Of a stretch of DNA of 64,000 bases, positions 26,434-34,270 are shown piece after piece. The position numbers and the translations under genes are program-made. Every line of letters starts with the position of its first letter. Position 1 is the stretch's first letter. Below the pieces are notes generated by a model. It ran no database searches, was not told where the DNA came from, and was given only the letters and a program-made list of their open reading frames with translations. Source of the DNA: CBDCCV01 sp965215025 (lineage in GTDB: Bacteria; Bacteroidota; Rhodothermia; Rhodothermales; Salinibacteraceae); NCBI GenBank assembly GCA_965215025.1, contig CBDCCV010000001.1, positions 1,240,001 through 1,304,000 of the forward strand. The letters run 5' to 3'.

Positions 26434-27813
26434 TTATCGGAAGCGCCCCTCGACGGCGTCGGTGAAGGCCACGGCGGGGTCGCTGTAGATGTTAATCTGG
26501 CGCGCGCGGAAGACGTCGCGGGCGATGATCCGGGAGGCCTCGTTCCAGGTGGGCGCCTCGCGCAGGCGGCGCAGGATGCCGGCATAGGCCTCCTCGTCCC
26601 CGCCAAAGAGGTGGCGGACGAAAAGCGCACGGCTCTGCCTGCCGCTCGGGCCGAGCACGTCGCGTTCGAGCGCGGCAAGGGCCTCGTCCGAAGAGGCGCC
26701 GTTCGCTTGAGCGGTTTCTGCCCCGGGCGCGTCGGCGGGGGGGCGGAACTGCTGCCAGCGCGGGCGGCTCTGCGCGCCCCGGTCCGCCTGCTGCTGCTGT
26801 GCGGCGGCCGGCTCTTTGGCGCGAGGCGCGCCCCGCTGAAACCGTTTCCAAAGCGGCACGGCCTCGGCGGCGTCGTCCTCAGCAGCGTCCTCCCCGGTAG
26901 AGGGCGTGGGCGCGGGTTCGGGGGCGGCCTCGGATGGCTTGGATTCTTCGGGGGCGTCGGCTTCGGGGGCTGTGTAGAGCCGAGCGGCGGAGGGTTCGCG
27001 GCGGGCGGCAGCCTCGGAAGAGGAGGAGGCTACGCGCTCGCGGGCGGTGTCTGGGGCGGGGGCGGCTTCGAGGAGGTGGCGCAGGGCGGCCTCGTCCATC
27101 CACTCGGCGCCGTCACGCTCGGCGGCTTCGAGGCGCCGGGCGGCGGCGAAGGCCTTTTTGCTTCTGAAAAAGTCGTGCAGGAGCGCCGTCGGGACGCCGT
27201 CCTCGTTGGGGAACGCCGCGCGCGCGGTGACGAAGAGGGGGCCGAGCAGGCGCAGCCACGCCTCAGCGTCGTGGTCCGCCGTCATCCGCTGATCGACGCG
27301 GGTAAGGAGGACCGTAAGGCTGGTGCGGTCGATCTCGCCGACGCTCTTCTGATCGGCATAGGCTTTAACGGCTTCGCGGAGGTAGGGGTAGGGCGCCAGG
27401 TGGTGCATCCGCTGCAGAATCCGCCCGATGGGGAGCGCGCCGTCATCGCCCCTAAAGACGTAGCGTACGGCGGTGCGGACGGGGCGGACGAGGTAGGCGC
27501 TCACGCGGCGGGCGGCGCTACGGAGGGCATCGCGCCATTCGTCTTTGGGGAAGCGCGCGTGCTGGAGAAGGGCAGCGCGGTAGCGCTCGGCCGCTTCTTC
27601 CACGCCGGGGTAGGACGTGTCGAGGTACGGCGAGGCGGGCGGATGCCAGCGGTCGAGCGCGCGGCGCGCGCGGTGCCGAAGCGTCTTCGTGAGGAAGTGG
27701 GCGAGCGGCGGCGGCATGGGCGCGCGCGCGAGGTCGTTCGGAGCGTAGGCCGCATCGGGCGGGAAGGCATCGAGGAGGCGAGCGAAGAGCGCGTCGGCAA
27801 AAGCGCGGGGCAT
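26434..27813 (-). CDS. Conserved hypothetical protein, charged C-terminal half
   Basis: A 459-residue protein without a recognised domain. Residues 1-220 look folded and helical, with aromatic-rich segments (for example ILQRMHHLAPYPYLREAVKAY). Residues about 235-375 are a low-complexity Ala/Pro/Glu linker. The last 75 residues form another helical block (LFVRHLFGGDEEAYAGIL) ending in IYSDPAVAFTDAVEGRFR. No signal peptide or membrane helix is seen, so it is probably cytoplasmic. It is 84 bp upstream of the acyl-CoA carboxylase gene on the same strand and divergent from the membrane protein at 28090. Function not inferred. Confidence 0.7.
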   Translation of the reverse strand: MPRAFADALFARLLDAFPPDAAYAPNDLARAPMPPPLAHFLTKTLRHRARRALDRWHPPASPYLDTSYPGVEEAAERYRAALLQHARFPKDEWRDALRSAARRVSAYLVRPVRTAVRYVFRGDDGALPIGRILQRMHHLAPYPYLREAVKAYADQKSVGEIDRTSLTVLLTRVDQRMTADHDAEAWLRLLGPLFVTARAAFPNEDGVPTALLHDFFRSKKAFAAARRLEAAERDGAEWMDEAALRHLLEAAPAPDTARERVASSSSEAAARREPSAARLYTAPEADAPEESKPSEAAPEPAPTPSTGEDAAEDDAAEAVPLWKRFQRGAPRAKEPAAAQQQQADRGAQSRPRWQQFRPPADAPGAETAQANGASSDEALAALERDVLGPSGRQSRALFVRHLFGGDEEAYAGILRRLREAPTWNEASRIIARDVFRARQINIYSDPAVAFTDAVEGRFR

Positions 27814-28089
27814 GTGCGTGCAGAGGCGTTCGGTGGAGGAGGACGGCCGGCGGTGCCGTTAAGCCTCTGTACGCGCGGCCCGGCGGGGCGTTCGGGCGCG
27901 GGGCGTCCGGCGCGCACCTTGCGGGGGGCGGAACAAGCGGCCGGCGCGCCATATTTTTAGGCGCCGCGCGACGACGGACGCCTACGGCTGGCAAACGGCC
28001 TCGCTCGCAGAGGCCAGCGCCGGGACGAGCACGAAAACCTTCGCTGTCTGGGAAGCCGCGCCTTTCTGGTGATTCGTACGAACCTTCTT

Positions 28090-29376
28090 ATGCCGCATCC
28101 GCCGCTTTCCTTTTCTCCAGTGAAAACGATCCGCCGCTTTGGGGCGCCGGTGGGGCAGCGCCTGGCGTACGCGCTGGCGCTCGGGCTGCTGTGCTACGTG
28201 GCCGTGCTCTTGGCCGGCGGGGCGGAGATGGCGACGCGCGCGAAGCTCTTGCGCTACTGGACGCTCTTCGGCGCGGGCGTTTTGGCGGTGGCCATGCCGC
28301 ACGTGCTTCTGCCCGATCCGCGCCGCCCGCTCATGCAGCTCTTGAACCGCCCGGCCCCGCAGCTTCTGGCCGATCAACTCCGCCGGTGGGTGGCGGTGGT
28401 GAGCGTGATGGCCGTGCCGGCGGCCGTGCTGGCGTTCTACGATCCGGACGGCTTTGCGCAGGCGCTGGCGCTCAAGGGCGCGCTGCTCGCGGAAAGCGTG
28501 CTCGTCCTTGCGGGCGTCGGGGGGTACAGCTTCGACCATTACGCCACGCTCGGGAGGCGGTCGCAGCGCTGGCAGGAGGGCCACCTTCCGGCGTGGTACC
28601 GCGCGATGAAAGAGCAGAGCACGACGGGCGGCTTCGGCGTGCCGGACGGCCTCGCGCCGGCGGTGCTGGCGGCGGGGCGCGTTTTTCTTTTGGCGCTGGC
28701 GGCGGTGATCCTTGGCGCGTACGCCGGGCGCGCGGCGGGGCCGGTGGCGGCGTGGGCGCCGGGGCTGGCGCTCTGCACGTGGGCCGGCGCGCGCCTCCTG
28801 GCCCAGCGCGCGGGCTACGACCGGCATTTCTACCAGACGAGCGCGCTCTACGACGAGGTGTTCCGCCAGGGCGGCGGCGTGCGCGGCGAGGCCCGCGCGC
28901 CCGTCGCCTACGAGGCCGTGTACTGGGCGCCGCGCCGCTGGCGGCCCGCTGTGTGGGCAAGCCTGCTTCAGATGGACCGCCGCCTGCCGCTGGGCCGCCT
29001 CGTGGCCGTGGGGCACGCTGTGCTGTGGCTGCTTTTTCTGCAAAACGCCGCCGAGAGCGTAATCGCGGCGTACCTGCTCCTCTTCGTGGCAGCGACGAAC
29101 GCGGCGTGTGTGGTCCTGGCGCGGCCGGCGCTGGCGCCGCCCGGTTTTCAGCTGGCGCAGCAGTCGGCCGGGGCCTGGGTGGCGACGCGCTTTTTCGTGA
29201 ACCTGCGCTGGACGCTGCCGCTGCTGCTGAGCCTGCTCCTCGTCGCCTTTTTCGACGACGGCTTCGCGTACGCCGAGGCGTTTTTATGGACGGGCCTGGA
29301 CGTGCTTCTCGCGCTTCTCGCCGCTGCTGCCGCGACCTATCGCGCCGAGTATGCGTACTTCGTAGGGAACAGGTAA
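28090..29376 (+). CDS. Polytopic membrane protein, probable ABC exporter permease
   Basis: A 428-residue integral membrane protein with about eight to ten hydrophobic helices (for example LAYALALGLLCYVAVLLAG and LFGAGVLAVAMPHVLLP near the N-terminus, AVLWLLFLQNAAESVIAAYLL later). The ATG at 28090 is preferred over the GTG at 28069. No catalytic motif is recognised. An ABC ATPase gene begins 174 bp downstream on the same strand, and no other permease is nearby, so the two probably form one exporter. The substrate is unknown. Confidence 0.65.
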   Translation: MPHPPLSFSPVKTIRRFGAPVGQRLAYALALGLLCYVAVLLAGGAEMATRAKLLRYWTLFGAGVLAVAMPHVLLPDPRRPLMQLLNRPAPQLLADQLRRWVAVVSVMAVPAAVLAFYDPDGFAQALALKGALLAESVLVLAGVGGYSFDHYATLGRRSQRWQEGHLPAWYRAMKEQSTTGGFGVPDGLAPAVLAAGRVFLLALAAVILGAYAGRAAGPVAAWAPGLALCTWAGARLLAQRAGYDRHFYQTSALYDEVFRQGGGVRGEARAPVAYEAVYWAPRRWRPAVWASLLQMDRRLPLGRLVAVGHAVLWLLFLQNAAESVIAAYLLLFVAATNAACVVLARPALAPPGFQLAQQSAGAWVATRFFVNLRWTLPLLLSLLLVAFFDDGFAYAEAFLWTGLDVLLALLAAAAATYRAEYAYFVGNR

Positions 29377-29550
29377 CGGGGATGGGGCAAGGGGGCGCTT
29401 GGCGCAGACGCTGGGCTGTGGGGATGTGCGAATCAGTTGAGGAAAACCGTCGGCAAGGGCACGATGTATTGTGCTTTCACGTTTAGAGACGCGCTGTCAT
29501 CCGCTCTCCCGACGCCCCGTCCCCTCTTACCCCTTCCCCACTTCCCCCGA

Positions 29551-30219
29551 ATGAGCCTCGTCCTCGACAACCTCACGAAGCGCTACGGGCAGGGGGTGCC
29601 CGTGCTCAGCGGGCTGAGCCACACCTTCGCGCCGGGGACGGCCACGGGCCTCGTTGGCCCCAACGGCGCGGGGAAGACCACGCTCCTGCGCCTCCTGACC
29701 GCCGAGGCGTACCCGACGAGCGGCACGGTGCGCTACGGCGACCTCGACATCCACGCGCGGCCGTACGACTACCTCAAGGGCGCCGGTATCGTGCACGCGG
29801 CGGCGACGCTCCCGGAGCAGCTTACCGCCACGGAGCTTTTGGAGTGGGTCCTGCGCGCGCGTGAGCAGTGGGATGAAGACGCGCCCGCCCGCATCGCCGA
29901 CCTCCTCGACCGCCTCCGCCTGGACGAGCGGCGCGAGAACCTCATCGGGACGTACTCGAGCGGGATGGTGAAAAAGGCGCAGATCGCCGCCGCGCTCGTC
30001 CACCGGCCCGAGGTCGTGCTCATGGACGAGCCGTTCCGCAGCCTCGACGAGAAGAGCACCGAGGCCGCGCTCGACCTCCTGCGCGAGCGGCAGGCGGCCG
30101 GCAGCGTGCTCATCATCGCCAGCCACCTCGGCGGGCCGCTTGGCGCCTTGACAAGCGATGCGCTCCGCCTCGGCAAGGACGCGCCCGCGCCTGTCACGAC
30201 GACGGACAACGGACGATAG
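29551..30219 (+). CDS. ABC transporter ATP-binding protein
   Basis: A 222-residue nucleotide-binding domain. Walker A is GPNGAGKTT (about 36-44), the signature is YSSGMVKKAQIAAA (a non-canonical LSGGQ) and Walker B is VVLMDEPFRSLDE. A switch-histidine region is at IIASHLGGP. The start is the ATG at 29551, preceded by a pyrimidine-rich tract; a longer frame upstream is non-coding. The final residues (TTTDNGR) are encoded by an intergenic heptamer repeat that has entered the 3' end of the gene. It probably energises the membrane protein upstream. Confidence 0.88.
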   Translation: MSLVLDNLTKRYGQGVPVLSGLSHTFAPGTATGLVGPNGAGKTTLLRLLTAEAYPTSGTVRYGDLDIHARPYDYLKGAGIVHAAATLPEQLTATELLEWVLRAREQWDEDAPARIADLLDRLRLDERRENLIGTYSSGMVKKAQIAAALVHRPEVVLMDEPFRSLDEKSTEAALDLLRERQAAGSVLIIASHLGGPLGALTSDALRLGKDAPAPVTTTDNGR

Positions 30220-30262
30220 ACGGTGCTCCGTTCGCCACTCGCTATTCGCCACTCGCCTCACC
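30195..30262. repeat. Heptamer repeat run spanning ABC gene end and SRPBCC leader
   Basis: Units ACGACGG, ACAACGG, ACGATAG, then TTCGCCA, CTCGCTA, TTCGCCA, CTCGCCT. The first units supply the stop codon and last residues of the ABC ATPase; the last lie directly upstream of the SRPBCC start. Period seven with drift. Confidence 0.65.
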
Positions 30263-30266
30263 AGTC

Positions 30267-30752
30267 ATGAAGCTTTACCGCCTCCACCAGACGCAGCGCC
30301 TGCCGATCTCTGCGCAGGAGGCGTGGGACTTTTTCTCCGACCCGCGCAAGCTGCCGCTCATCACGCCGGCGTGGCTCGACTTCGACCTCACGAGCGAGAC
30401 GCCGGAGCGTGTTCATCCCGGCACGATCATCACGTACCGCATCCGTCCCATCGCGCGCGTGCCCATCCGCTGGGTCACCGAGATCACGCACACGGCCGCG
30501 CCGTACTTTTTCGTGGACGAGCAGCGCTTCGGGCCGTACCGCTTTTGGCACCACCAGCACCGCTTCCGGCCTGTGGACGGCGGCGGCACCGAGGTGGAGG
30601 ACCTCGTGCACTACGCCTTGCCGCTCGGCCCCGTCGGTGCGGTGGCGCACGCCGCGCTCGTGCGCCCGCGCCTGGAAAGCATCTTCGCCTACCGCCGGGA
30701 TGCGCTGAAGCGTCACTTCGGCGCGTGGCAGGAGGCGGCGCTCAGGATGTGA
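30267..30752 (+). CDS. SRPBCC (START/Bet v1-like) family protein
   Basis: A 161-residue protein matching the polyketide cyclase/dehydrase-like SRPBCC fold. The N-terminal strand and helix LPISAQEAWDFFSDPRKLPLITP are typical, followed by beta strands such as IRWVTEITHTA, FVDEQRFGPYRFWHHQHRF and GGGTEVEDLVHYALP. These proteins form a deep hydrophobic ligand pocket; ligands vary and none can be named. No signal peptide. It follows the ABC ATPase gene by 47 bp, occupied by heptamer repeats, and precedes an aminotransferase gene by 94 bp. Confidence 0.85.
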   Translation: MKLYRLHQTQRLPISAQEAWDFFSDPRKLPLITPAWLDFDLTSETPERVHPGTIITYRIRPIARVPIRWVTEITHTAAPYFFVDEQRFGPYRFWHHQHRFRPVDGGGTEVEDLVHYALPLGPVGAVAHAALVRPRLESIFAYRRDALKRHFGAWQEAALRM

Positions 30753-30757
30753 TTCTC

Positions 30758-30822
30758 TTGACGACGGACGGCCGACGGCGGCCGACGCTCTTCTTCTACG
30801 GTCGTCAATCGTCCGTCGCCGC
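30758..30822. repeat. Heptamer repeat run upstream of aminotransferase
   Basis: GACGACG, GACGGCC, GACGGCG on the left, then the complementary type GTCGTCA, ATCGTCC, GTCGCCG on the right. The two halves are roughly inverted copies and could pair as a hairpin before the aminotransferase gene. Confidence 0.6.
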
Positions 30823-30846
30823 TTCGGCAACAGAAAAGCTGCCTGC

Positions 30847-32052
30847 ATGTCCCAACCGCCGCCCTCGCTCGAAGAGCAGTTCGCCCGGCACGTGGCGTGG
30901 ACGAGCGAGGCGCCGCTCGGCCTCGTGGTGGAGCGCGCCGAGGGGCCGTTTCTTTTTCTGAAAGATGGACGGCGCCTCGTTGACTTCATCAGCGGGATCG
31001 CCGTCTCGTCGCTCGGGCACCGCCACCCGCGCGTCGTGGAGGCCATCAAGCGGCAGGTGGACCGGCACCTGCACGTGATGGTCTACGGCGAGTTCGTGCA
31101 GGAGGCGCAGGTGCGCTTCGCGTCGCTCTTAGCGCAGCAGCTCCCGCCCGCGCTCGAGACGGCCTACTTCACCATGAGCGGGACGGAGGCCAACGAGGGC
31201 GCGCTCAAGCTCGCCAAGAAGCACACGGGCCGAAGCAAGATGGTCGCCTTCGAGGGGTCCTACCACGGCGACACGCACGGCTCGCTCTCGGTCACGGGCC
31301 GGCGCGTCTACCAGGACCCCTTCCGCCCGCTCCTGCCCGGCGTTGAGTTCTTGCCGTTCGATGACGCAGATGCGCTCGGCGCCATTGACGAAGAGACGGC
31401 CTGCGTCATCACCGAGCCGATCCAGGGCGAAGGGGGCATCCGCGTTCCTTCAGATAAGTGGATGCGGGCGCTCCGCCAGCGCTGCACGGAGGCGGGCGCG
31501 CTCCTGGTTTTTGACGAGATCCAGACGGGCTTCGGGCGTACGGGCACGCTCTTCGCCTTCGAGGGCTTCGAGGTGGTGCCCGACGTCTTGACGCTCGCCA
31601 AAGCCATGAGCGGCGGGATGCCGATGGGCGCGTTCGTCGCCAGCCCCGAGATCATGGCCTCGCTCCGCACCGATCCGCCGCTGAGCCACGTGACGACGTT
31701 CGGCGGGCACCCCGTCTCGGCGGCGGCGGCGCACGCTACGCTCGAAGTCCTTCTGGAAGAAGACCTGGCGGCGCGTGCCGTGGAGATCGGCCGGCTCGTG
31801 CGCGAAAGGCTGCGGCATCCGCTCATCCGCGAGGTGCGCGGGCGCGGCGCCATGCTGGGGATGGAGCTACGGAGTCGCGAGGCGACGGAGCGCGTGGTGC
31901 GGCGCTGCCTCGAACGCGGCGTGCTCCTGGGCTGGACGCTGCACTCGAACACGCTCGTCCGCCTGGCCCCGCCGCTCAACATCGCGTGGGACGTGCTCGG
32001 CGAGGCGCTCGGCGTTATCACCAGCGCGCTCGAGGAAGAAAAAGAGGAGTAG
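30847..32052 (+). CDS. Class III PLP-dependent aminotransferase
   Basis: A 401-residue fold-type I aminotransferase of the acetylornithine/GABA/ornithine group. Motifs: TMSGTEANEGALKLAKKHTGR (109-129) for phosphate binding, YHGDTHGSLS (139-148), LLVFDEIQTGFGRTG (219-233) with the PLP-contacting aspartate, and the Schiff-base lysine K252 in LTLAKAMSGGMPMGA. It transfers an omega-amino group to 2-oxoglutarate; whether it acts on acetylornithine, GABA or another amine cannot be decided here. No arginine-biosynthesis gene is nearby. The length is normal. Confidence 0.92.
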   Translation: MSQPPPSLEEQFARHVAWTSEAPLGLVVERAEGPFLFLKDGRRLVDFISGIAVSSLGHRHPRVVEAIKRQVDRHLHVMVYGEFVQEAQVRFASLLAQQLPPALETAYFTMSGTEANEGALKLAKKHTGRSKMVAFEGSYHGDTHGSLSVTGRRVYQDPFRPLLPGVEFLPFDDADALGAIDEETACVITEPIQGEGGIRVPSDKWMRALRQRCTEAGALLVFDEIQTGFGRTGTLFAFEGFEVVPDVLTLAKAMSGGMPMGAFVASPEIMASLRTDPPLSHVTTFGGHPVSAAAAHATLEVLLEEDLAARAVEIGRLVRERLRHPLIREVRGRGAMLGMELRSREATERVVRRCLERGVLLGWTLHSNTLVRLAPPLNIAWDVLGEALGVITSALEEEKEE

Positions 32053-32080
32053 CTCGCAGGCAGGGACGCGCGCCGCCGCC

Positions 32081-32125
32081 GCATAACGGCCCGGCCCTGC
32101 GCCCACGTGCATGGCCTTGTTATGC
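32081..32125. repeat. attC-like imperfect palindrome next to toxin gene
   Basis: GCATAAC at 32081-32087 and GTTATGC at 32119-32125 are exact inverted copies. The inner GGCC pairs again with a 2-nt offset on one side, leaving unpaired bases as in integron attC hairpins. A near copy of its left part occurs at 32689-32704, on the other side of the toxin-antitoxin pair. No integrase gene is in the window. Confidence 0.45.
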
Positions 32126-32131
32126 GTAGCT

Positions 32132-32386
32132 TCATCGGTAGATGTCTCGCCGATGTCCCACATCCAGCACCGTCACCTCTCCTCCGACCTCGTCAATCTC
32201 GTAGATCACCCGGTAATCGCCTACGCGAATTCGCCGGCCCTCCCGGCCGCTAAGCCTGCGAGAGCCGTGAGGCTTCGGCTCCTCGCCAAGCTCCTCAATC
32301 GCCTCTTTCAGACGCTCGTAATCGCGCTGGCGAATCTTCGAGAGCGAATTCTGCGCTCGCCGCAAGAGGTAGACTTCGTAGCTCAC
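32132..32386 (-). CDS. RelE/ParE-family toxin
   Basis: An 84-residue toxin of the RelE/ParE fold: MSYEVYLLRRAQNSLSKI at the N-terminus, GSRRLSGREGRRIRVGDYRVIYEIDE in the core and VLDVGHRRDIYR at the end, all usual for the family. RelE types cleave mRNA at the ribosomal A site; ParE types poison gyrase. The conserved C-terminal H-R-D-x-Y favours the RelE side. The start overlaps the antitoxin stop by 4 bp, so the pair is coupled. It lies between two imperfect direct repeats, like a mobile cassette. Confidence 0.92.
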   Translation of the reverse strand: MSYEVYLLRRAQNSLSKIRQRDYERLKEAIEELGEEPKPHGSRRLSGREGRRIRVGDYRVIYEIDEVGGEVTVLDVGHRRDIYR

Positions 32387-32601
32387 CGGCGCTCCCGCTC
32401 TATCTCCTCGAAAGCCTGTCCGGCCGGAATGCGCTCCTCAACGGCAGCCTTCGCCTCGTCGTAGGCGCGGATGCCCTCCAACTCTTCAAGCTCATCGAGG
32501 ATGCGGTTGTAGTCTTCGATGTCGAGCACAACGGCGGTGCGGTTGCCCTGATCGTCAGTCAAGTACCGTCTTTTAGGACGCGGTGCGGCGTGAGCAGACA
32601 T
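32383..32601 (-). CDS. Phd/YefM-like antitoxin
   Basis: A 72-residue antitoxin. The start is the ATG at 32601 (MSAHAAPRPKRRYLTDD); the longer frame upstream has no coding character. The core QGNRTAVVLDIEDYNRILDEL matches antitoxins paired with RelE toxins, and the acidic C-terminus (IRAYDEAKAAVEERIPAGQAF) is the toxin-neutralising part. It should bind the toxin and autorepress the operon through its N-terminus. The 4-bp overlap with the toxin gene supports translational coupling. Confidence 0.88.
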   Translation of the reverse strand: MSAHAAPRPKRRYLTDDQGNRTAVVLDIEDYNRILDELEELEGIRAYDEAKAAVEERIPAGQAFEEIERERR

Positions 32602-32688
32602 AGCACGTTGGGGTTCGGTCTTAGCAGGGTTCACGGCGTTTGCACTCAAGTCCAATTCAGGGCGTTCCGTCTCGACCAGCTTCGCTAC

Positions 32689-32704
32689 ACATAACGGCCC
32701 AGCC
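32689..32704. repeat. Near copy of attC-like left arm
   Basis: ACATAACGGCCCAGCC matches 32081-32096 (GCATAACGGCCCGGCC) at 14 of 16 positions. Together they bound the RelE/Phd-type toxin-antitoxin pair 608 bp apart. Confidence 0.45.
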
Positions 32705-32727
32705 ATCATCGCTTCTCGCTGCCTTCT

Positions 32728-33588
32728 TCAAAGCCGCAGCGGCGGCGGCTCCGGGGCGAGGAGGTGCACTAAGGCGTACAGCTCCAGCCCGAACGGCAGG
32801 TAGCCGATAAAGCCCGCGAGCGGCATCTCGAAGACGTGCCAAAAGTTGACACCCGGCGCGTCGTACACCCACTTCGGGTAGGCGTAGGCGTTCCACAGCT
32901 CCCAGAAGAACCCGCACACGAGCGCCCCGAGCGCCAGGCTGATCACGGGCCGCCAGTCGCCGTGGCGCGTGAAGTTCAGGAGCGAGCGCTTCCCGAGCCA
33001 CTGGTTCACCGGCTCGGTGATGAAAAAGGCCGATCCCCAGAGGAACGGATAGAAGTACGTCGGCCAGACGAGCAGGAGCGCCAGCATCGCAAAGCCGATG
33101 GCGAGCATGATCCATCGGACGCGCGGCGTGGGCGAGAGGCGCGGCCCGCGCGAGAGCCGGCGCACCCAAGAAAGCGAGCGCACGCCCTCGGCCGTCCCGA
33201 ACACCGCCGGCATCACCGTCGAGAACGCGATGGAGGCCAGGACGAAGTACGTCCCATCGCCGAACTCGTCGCGGCCGAGGTACTGCCAGTTCTGCGTGCG
33301 CCAGTTGAGCACCTCGAAAAGCCACCACGCCGGCGCCGAGTACACGAAGAGCAGTGCAAACGCCGAGGCCGAACGCGCGAAGATCGACGAGCCGCGCCGC
33401 CAAAGCACGAGCGCGTCCACCACGAGCGCGTAGCCGAGCCAGAGCGGGAAGAAGAGCAGGTGCGTGCGCAGTCCGTCGAGGCCCCAGTTCAGCGGCCAGC
33501 TTACGGCGATGAGCAGGAGGCCGGCCCAGCCGTGCGGCGCCAGCACGCCGGCTCTGCGGCGCAGGCGGCGGGGGAGCGAGAGGTTCAT
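32728..33588 (-). CDS. Multi-pass membrane protein of unknown function
   Basis: A 286-residue protein with about six to seven hydrophobic segments (for example AGLLLIAVSWPLNWGL, LFFPLWLGYALVVDALVLW, WIMLAIGFAMLALLLVWPTYF and a C-terminal FEMPLAGFIGYLPFGLELYALVHLL). Conserved-looking motifs are WWLFEVLNWRTQNWQYLG and FFWELWNAYAYPKWVY, with repeated W-x-x-x-E/N patterns. No enzyme family was recognised. It is divergent from the small membrane protein at 33739. Probably an inner-membrane protein; function unknown. Confidence 0.7.
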   Translation of the reverse strand: MNLSLPRRLRRRAGVLAPHGWAGLLLIAVSWPLNWGLDGLRTHLLFFPLWLGYALVVDALVLWRRGSSIFARSASAFALLFVYSAPAWWLFEVLNWRTQNWQYLGRDEFGDGTYFVLASIAFSTVMPAVFGTAEGVRSLSWVRRLSRGPRLSPTPRVRWIMLAIGFAMLALLLVWPTYFYPFLWGSAFFITEPVNQWLGKRSLLNFTRHGDWRPVISLALGALVCGFFWELWNAYAYPKWVYDAPGVNFWHVFEMPLAGFIGYLPFGLELYALVHLLAPEPPPLRL

Positions 33589-33738
33589 CTGGAAGAGGGT
33601 GAAAATGCAGCGGTTTGCGCGGCGCCCGTGCGCGTGACGATATTGGCCGCATGTTTGCGCGGCCTACGCGCCCGTCGGCCAAGGACGCCTGGCGGGGGAT
33701 AAGACCCCGATCTGTGGGTAGAAAAGAAAAGCAAAGCC

Positions 33739-34080
33739 ATGAGCTGGATCAAGAACGTCGTCGTGGACCTCGCCGTCACGCTCCTCATCGCGCTCGTGGC
33801 GGCGTTCGGCCTGTACTGGGCCGAGGTCGTCGTGTGGATCTACACGCCGCTCATGCTCGCGCTCAAAGTGTTCGCCCTCTTCGCCGGCCGGCTCACGGCC
33901 CTCTCGAAGGGTCGCGGCGCCGCTGAGCCGCCGCCTTGGTTCTTCCACGTGCTCTATGCGCTGAACGTCGTGCTGCTCCTCATCGGCGCGCGCTGGCTCC
34001 TGGCCGCGGGCTGGGCTGTGATCTGGGCGCTCTCGGCCGTGCAGGAGGCGCGGCAGCGACAGAAGGTGCTGGGCGAATAG
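33739..34080 (+). CDS. Small membrane protein
   Basis: A 113-residue protein with two or three hydrophobic segments (VVVDLAVTLLIALVAAFGLYW at 6-26, WIYTPLMLALKVFALFAG, and VLYALNVVLLLIGARWLLAAG near 72-92) and a basic C-terminus (QEARQRQKVLGE). No known family. It has its own start at the ATG at 33739 in a 150-bp divergent spacer, with no Shine-Dalgarno site. Confidence 0.65.
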   Translation: MSWIKNVVVDLAVTLLIALVAAFGLYWAEVVVWIYTPLMLALKVFALFAGRLTALSKGRGAAEPPPWFFHVLYALNVVLLLIGARWLLAAGWAVIWALSAVQEARQRQKVLGE

Positions 34081-34138
34081 CACGGGCGCTGGCCGCCACC
34101 GTTTGGAATGCGCACGCCATCGTTCGATATCTGCGTAG

Positions 34139-34158
34139 GGGCTTGATGCGTCAAGCCC
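34139..34158. repeat. Short palindrome, GGGCTTGA-tetraloop-TCAAGCCC
   Basis: A perfect 8-bp stem with a TGCG loop, preceded by GTA as in the widespread GTAGGGGC-type intergenic palindromes. No T-run follows, so it is a repeat element and not an intrinsic terminator. It sits in the 190-bp spacer before the NFACT gene. Confidence 0.45.
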
Positions 34159-34270
34159 TCGTTTCGGTTTGGCATCCCTCGGCGGGGTCGATGAATCAAA
34201 CCGCTACGGCACGGCCAAAGGCGAAAGAGCGGGCGCGCCTGCTTGCCGAACTGGCTCTGAACATCAAAGC

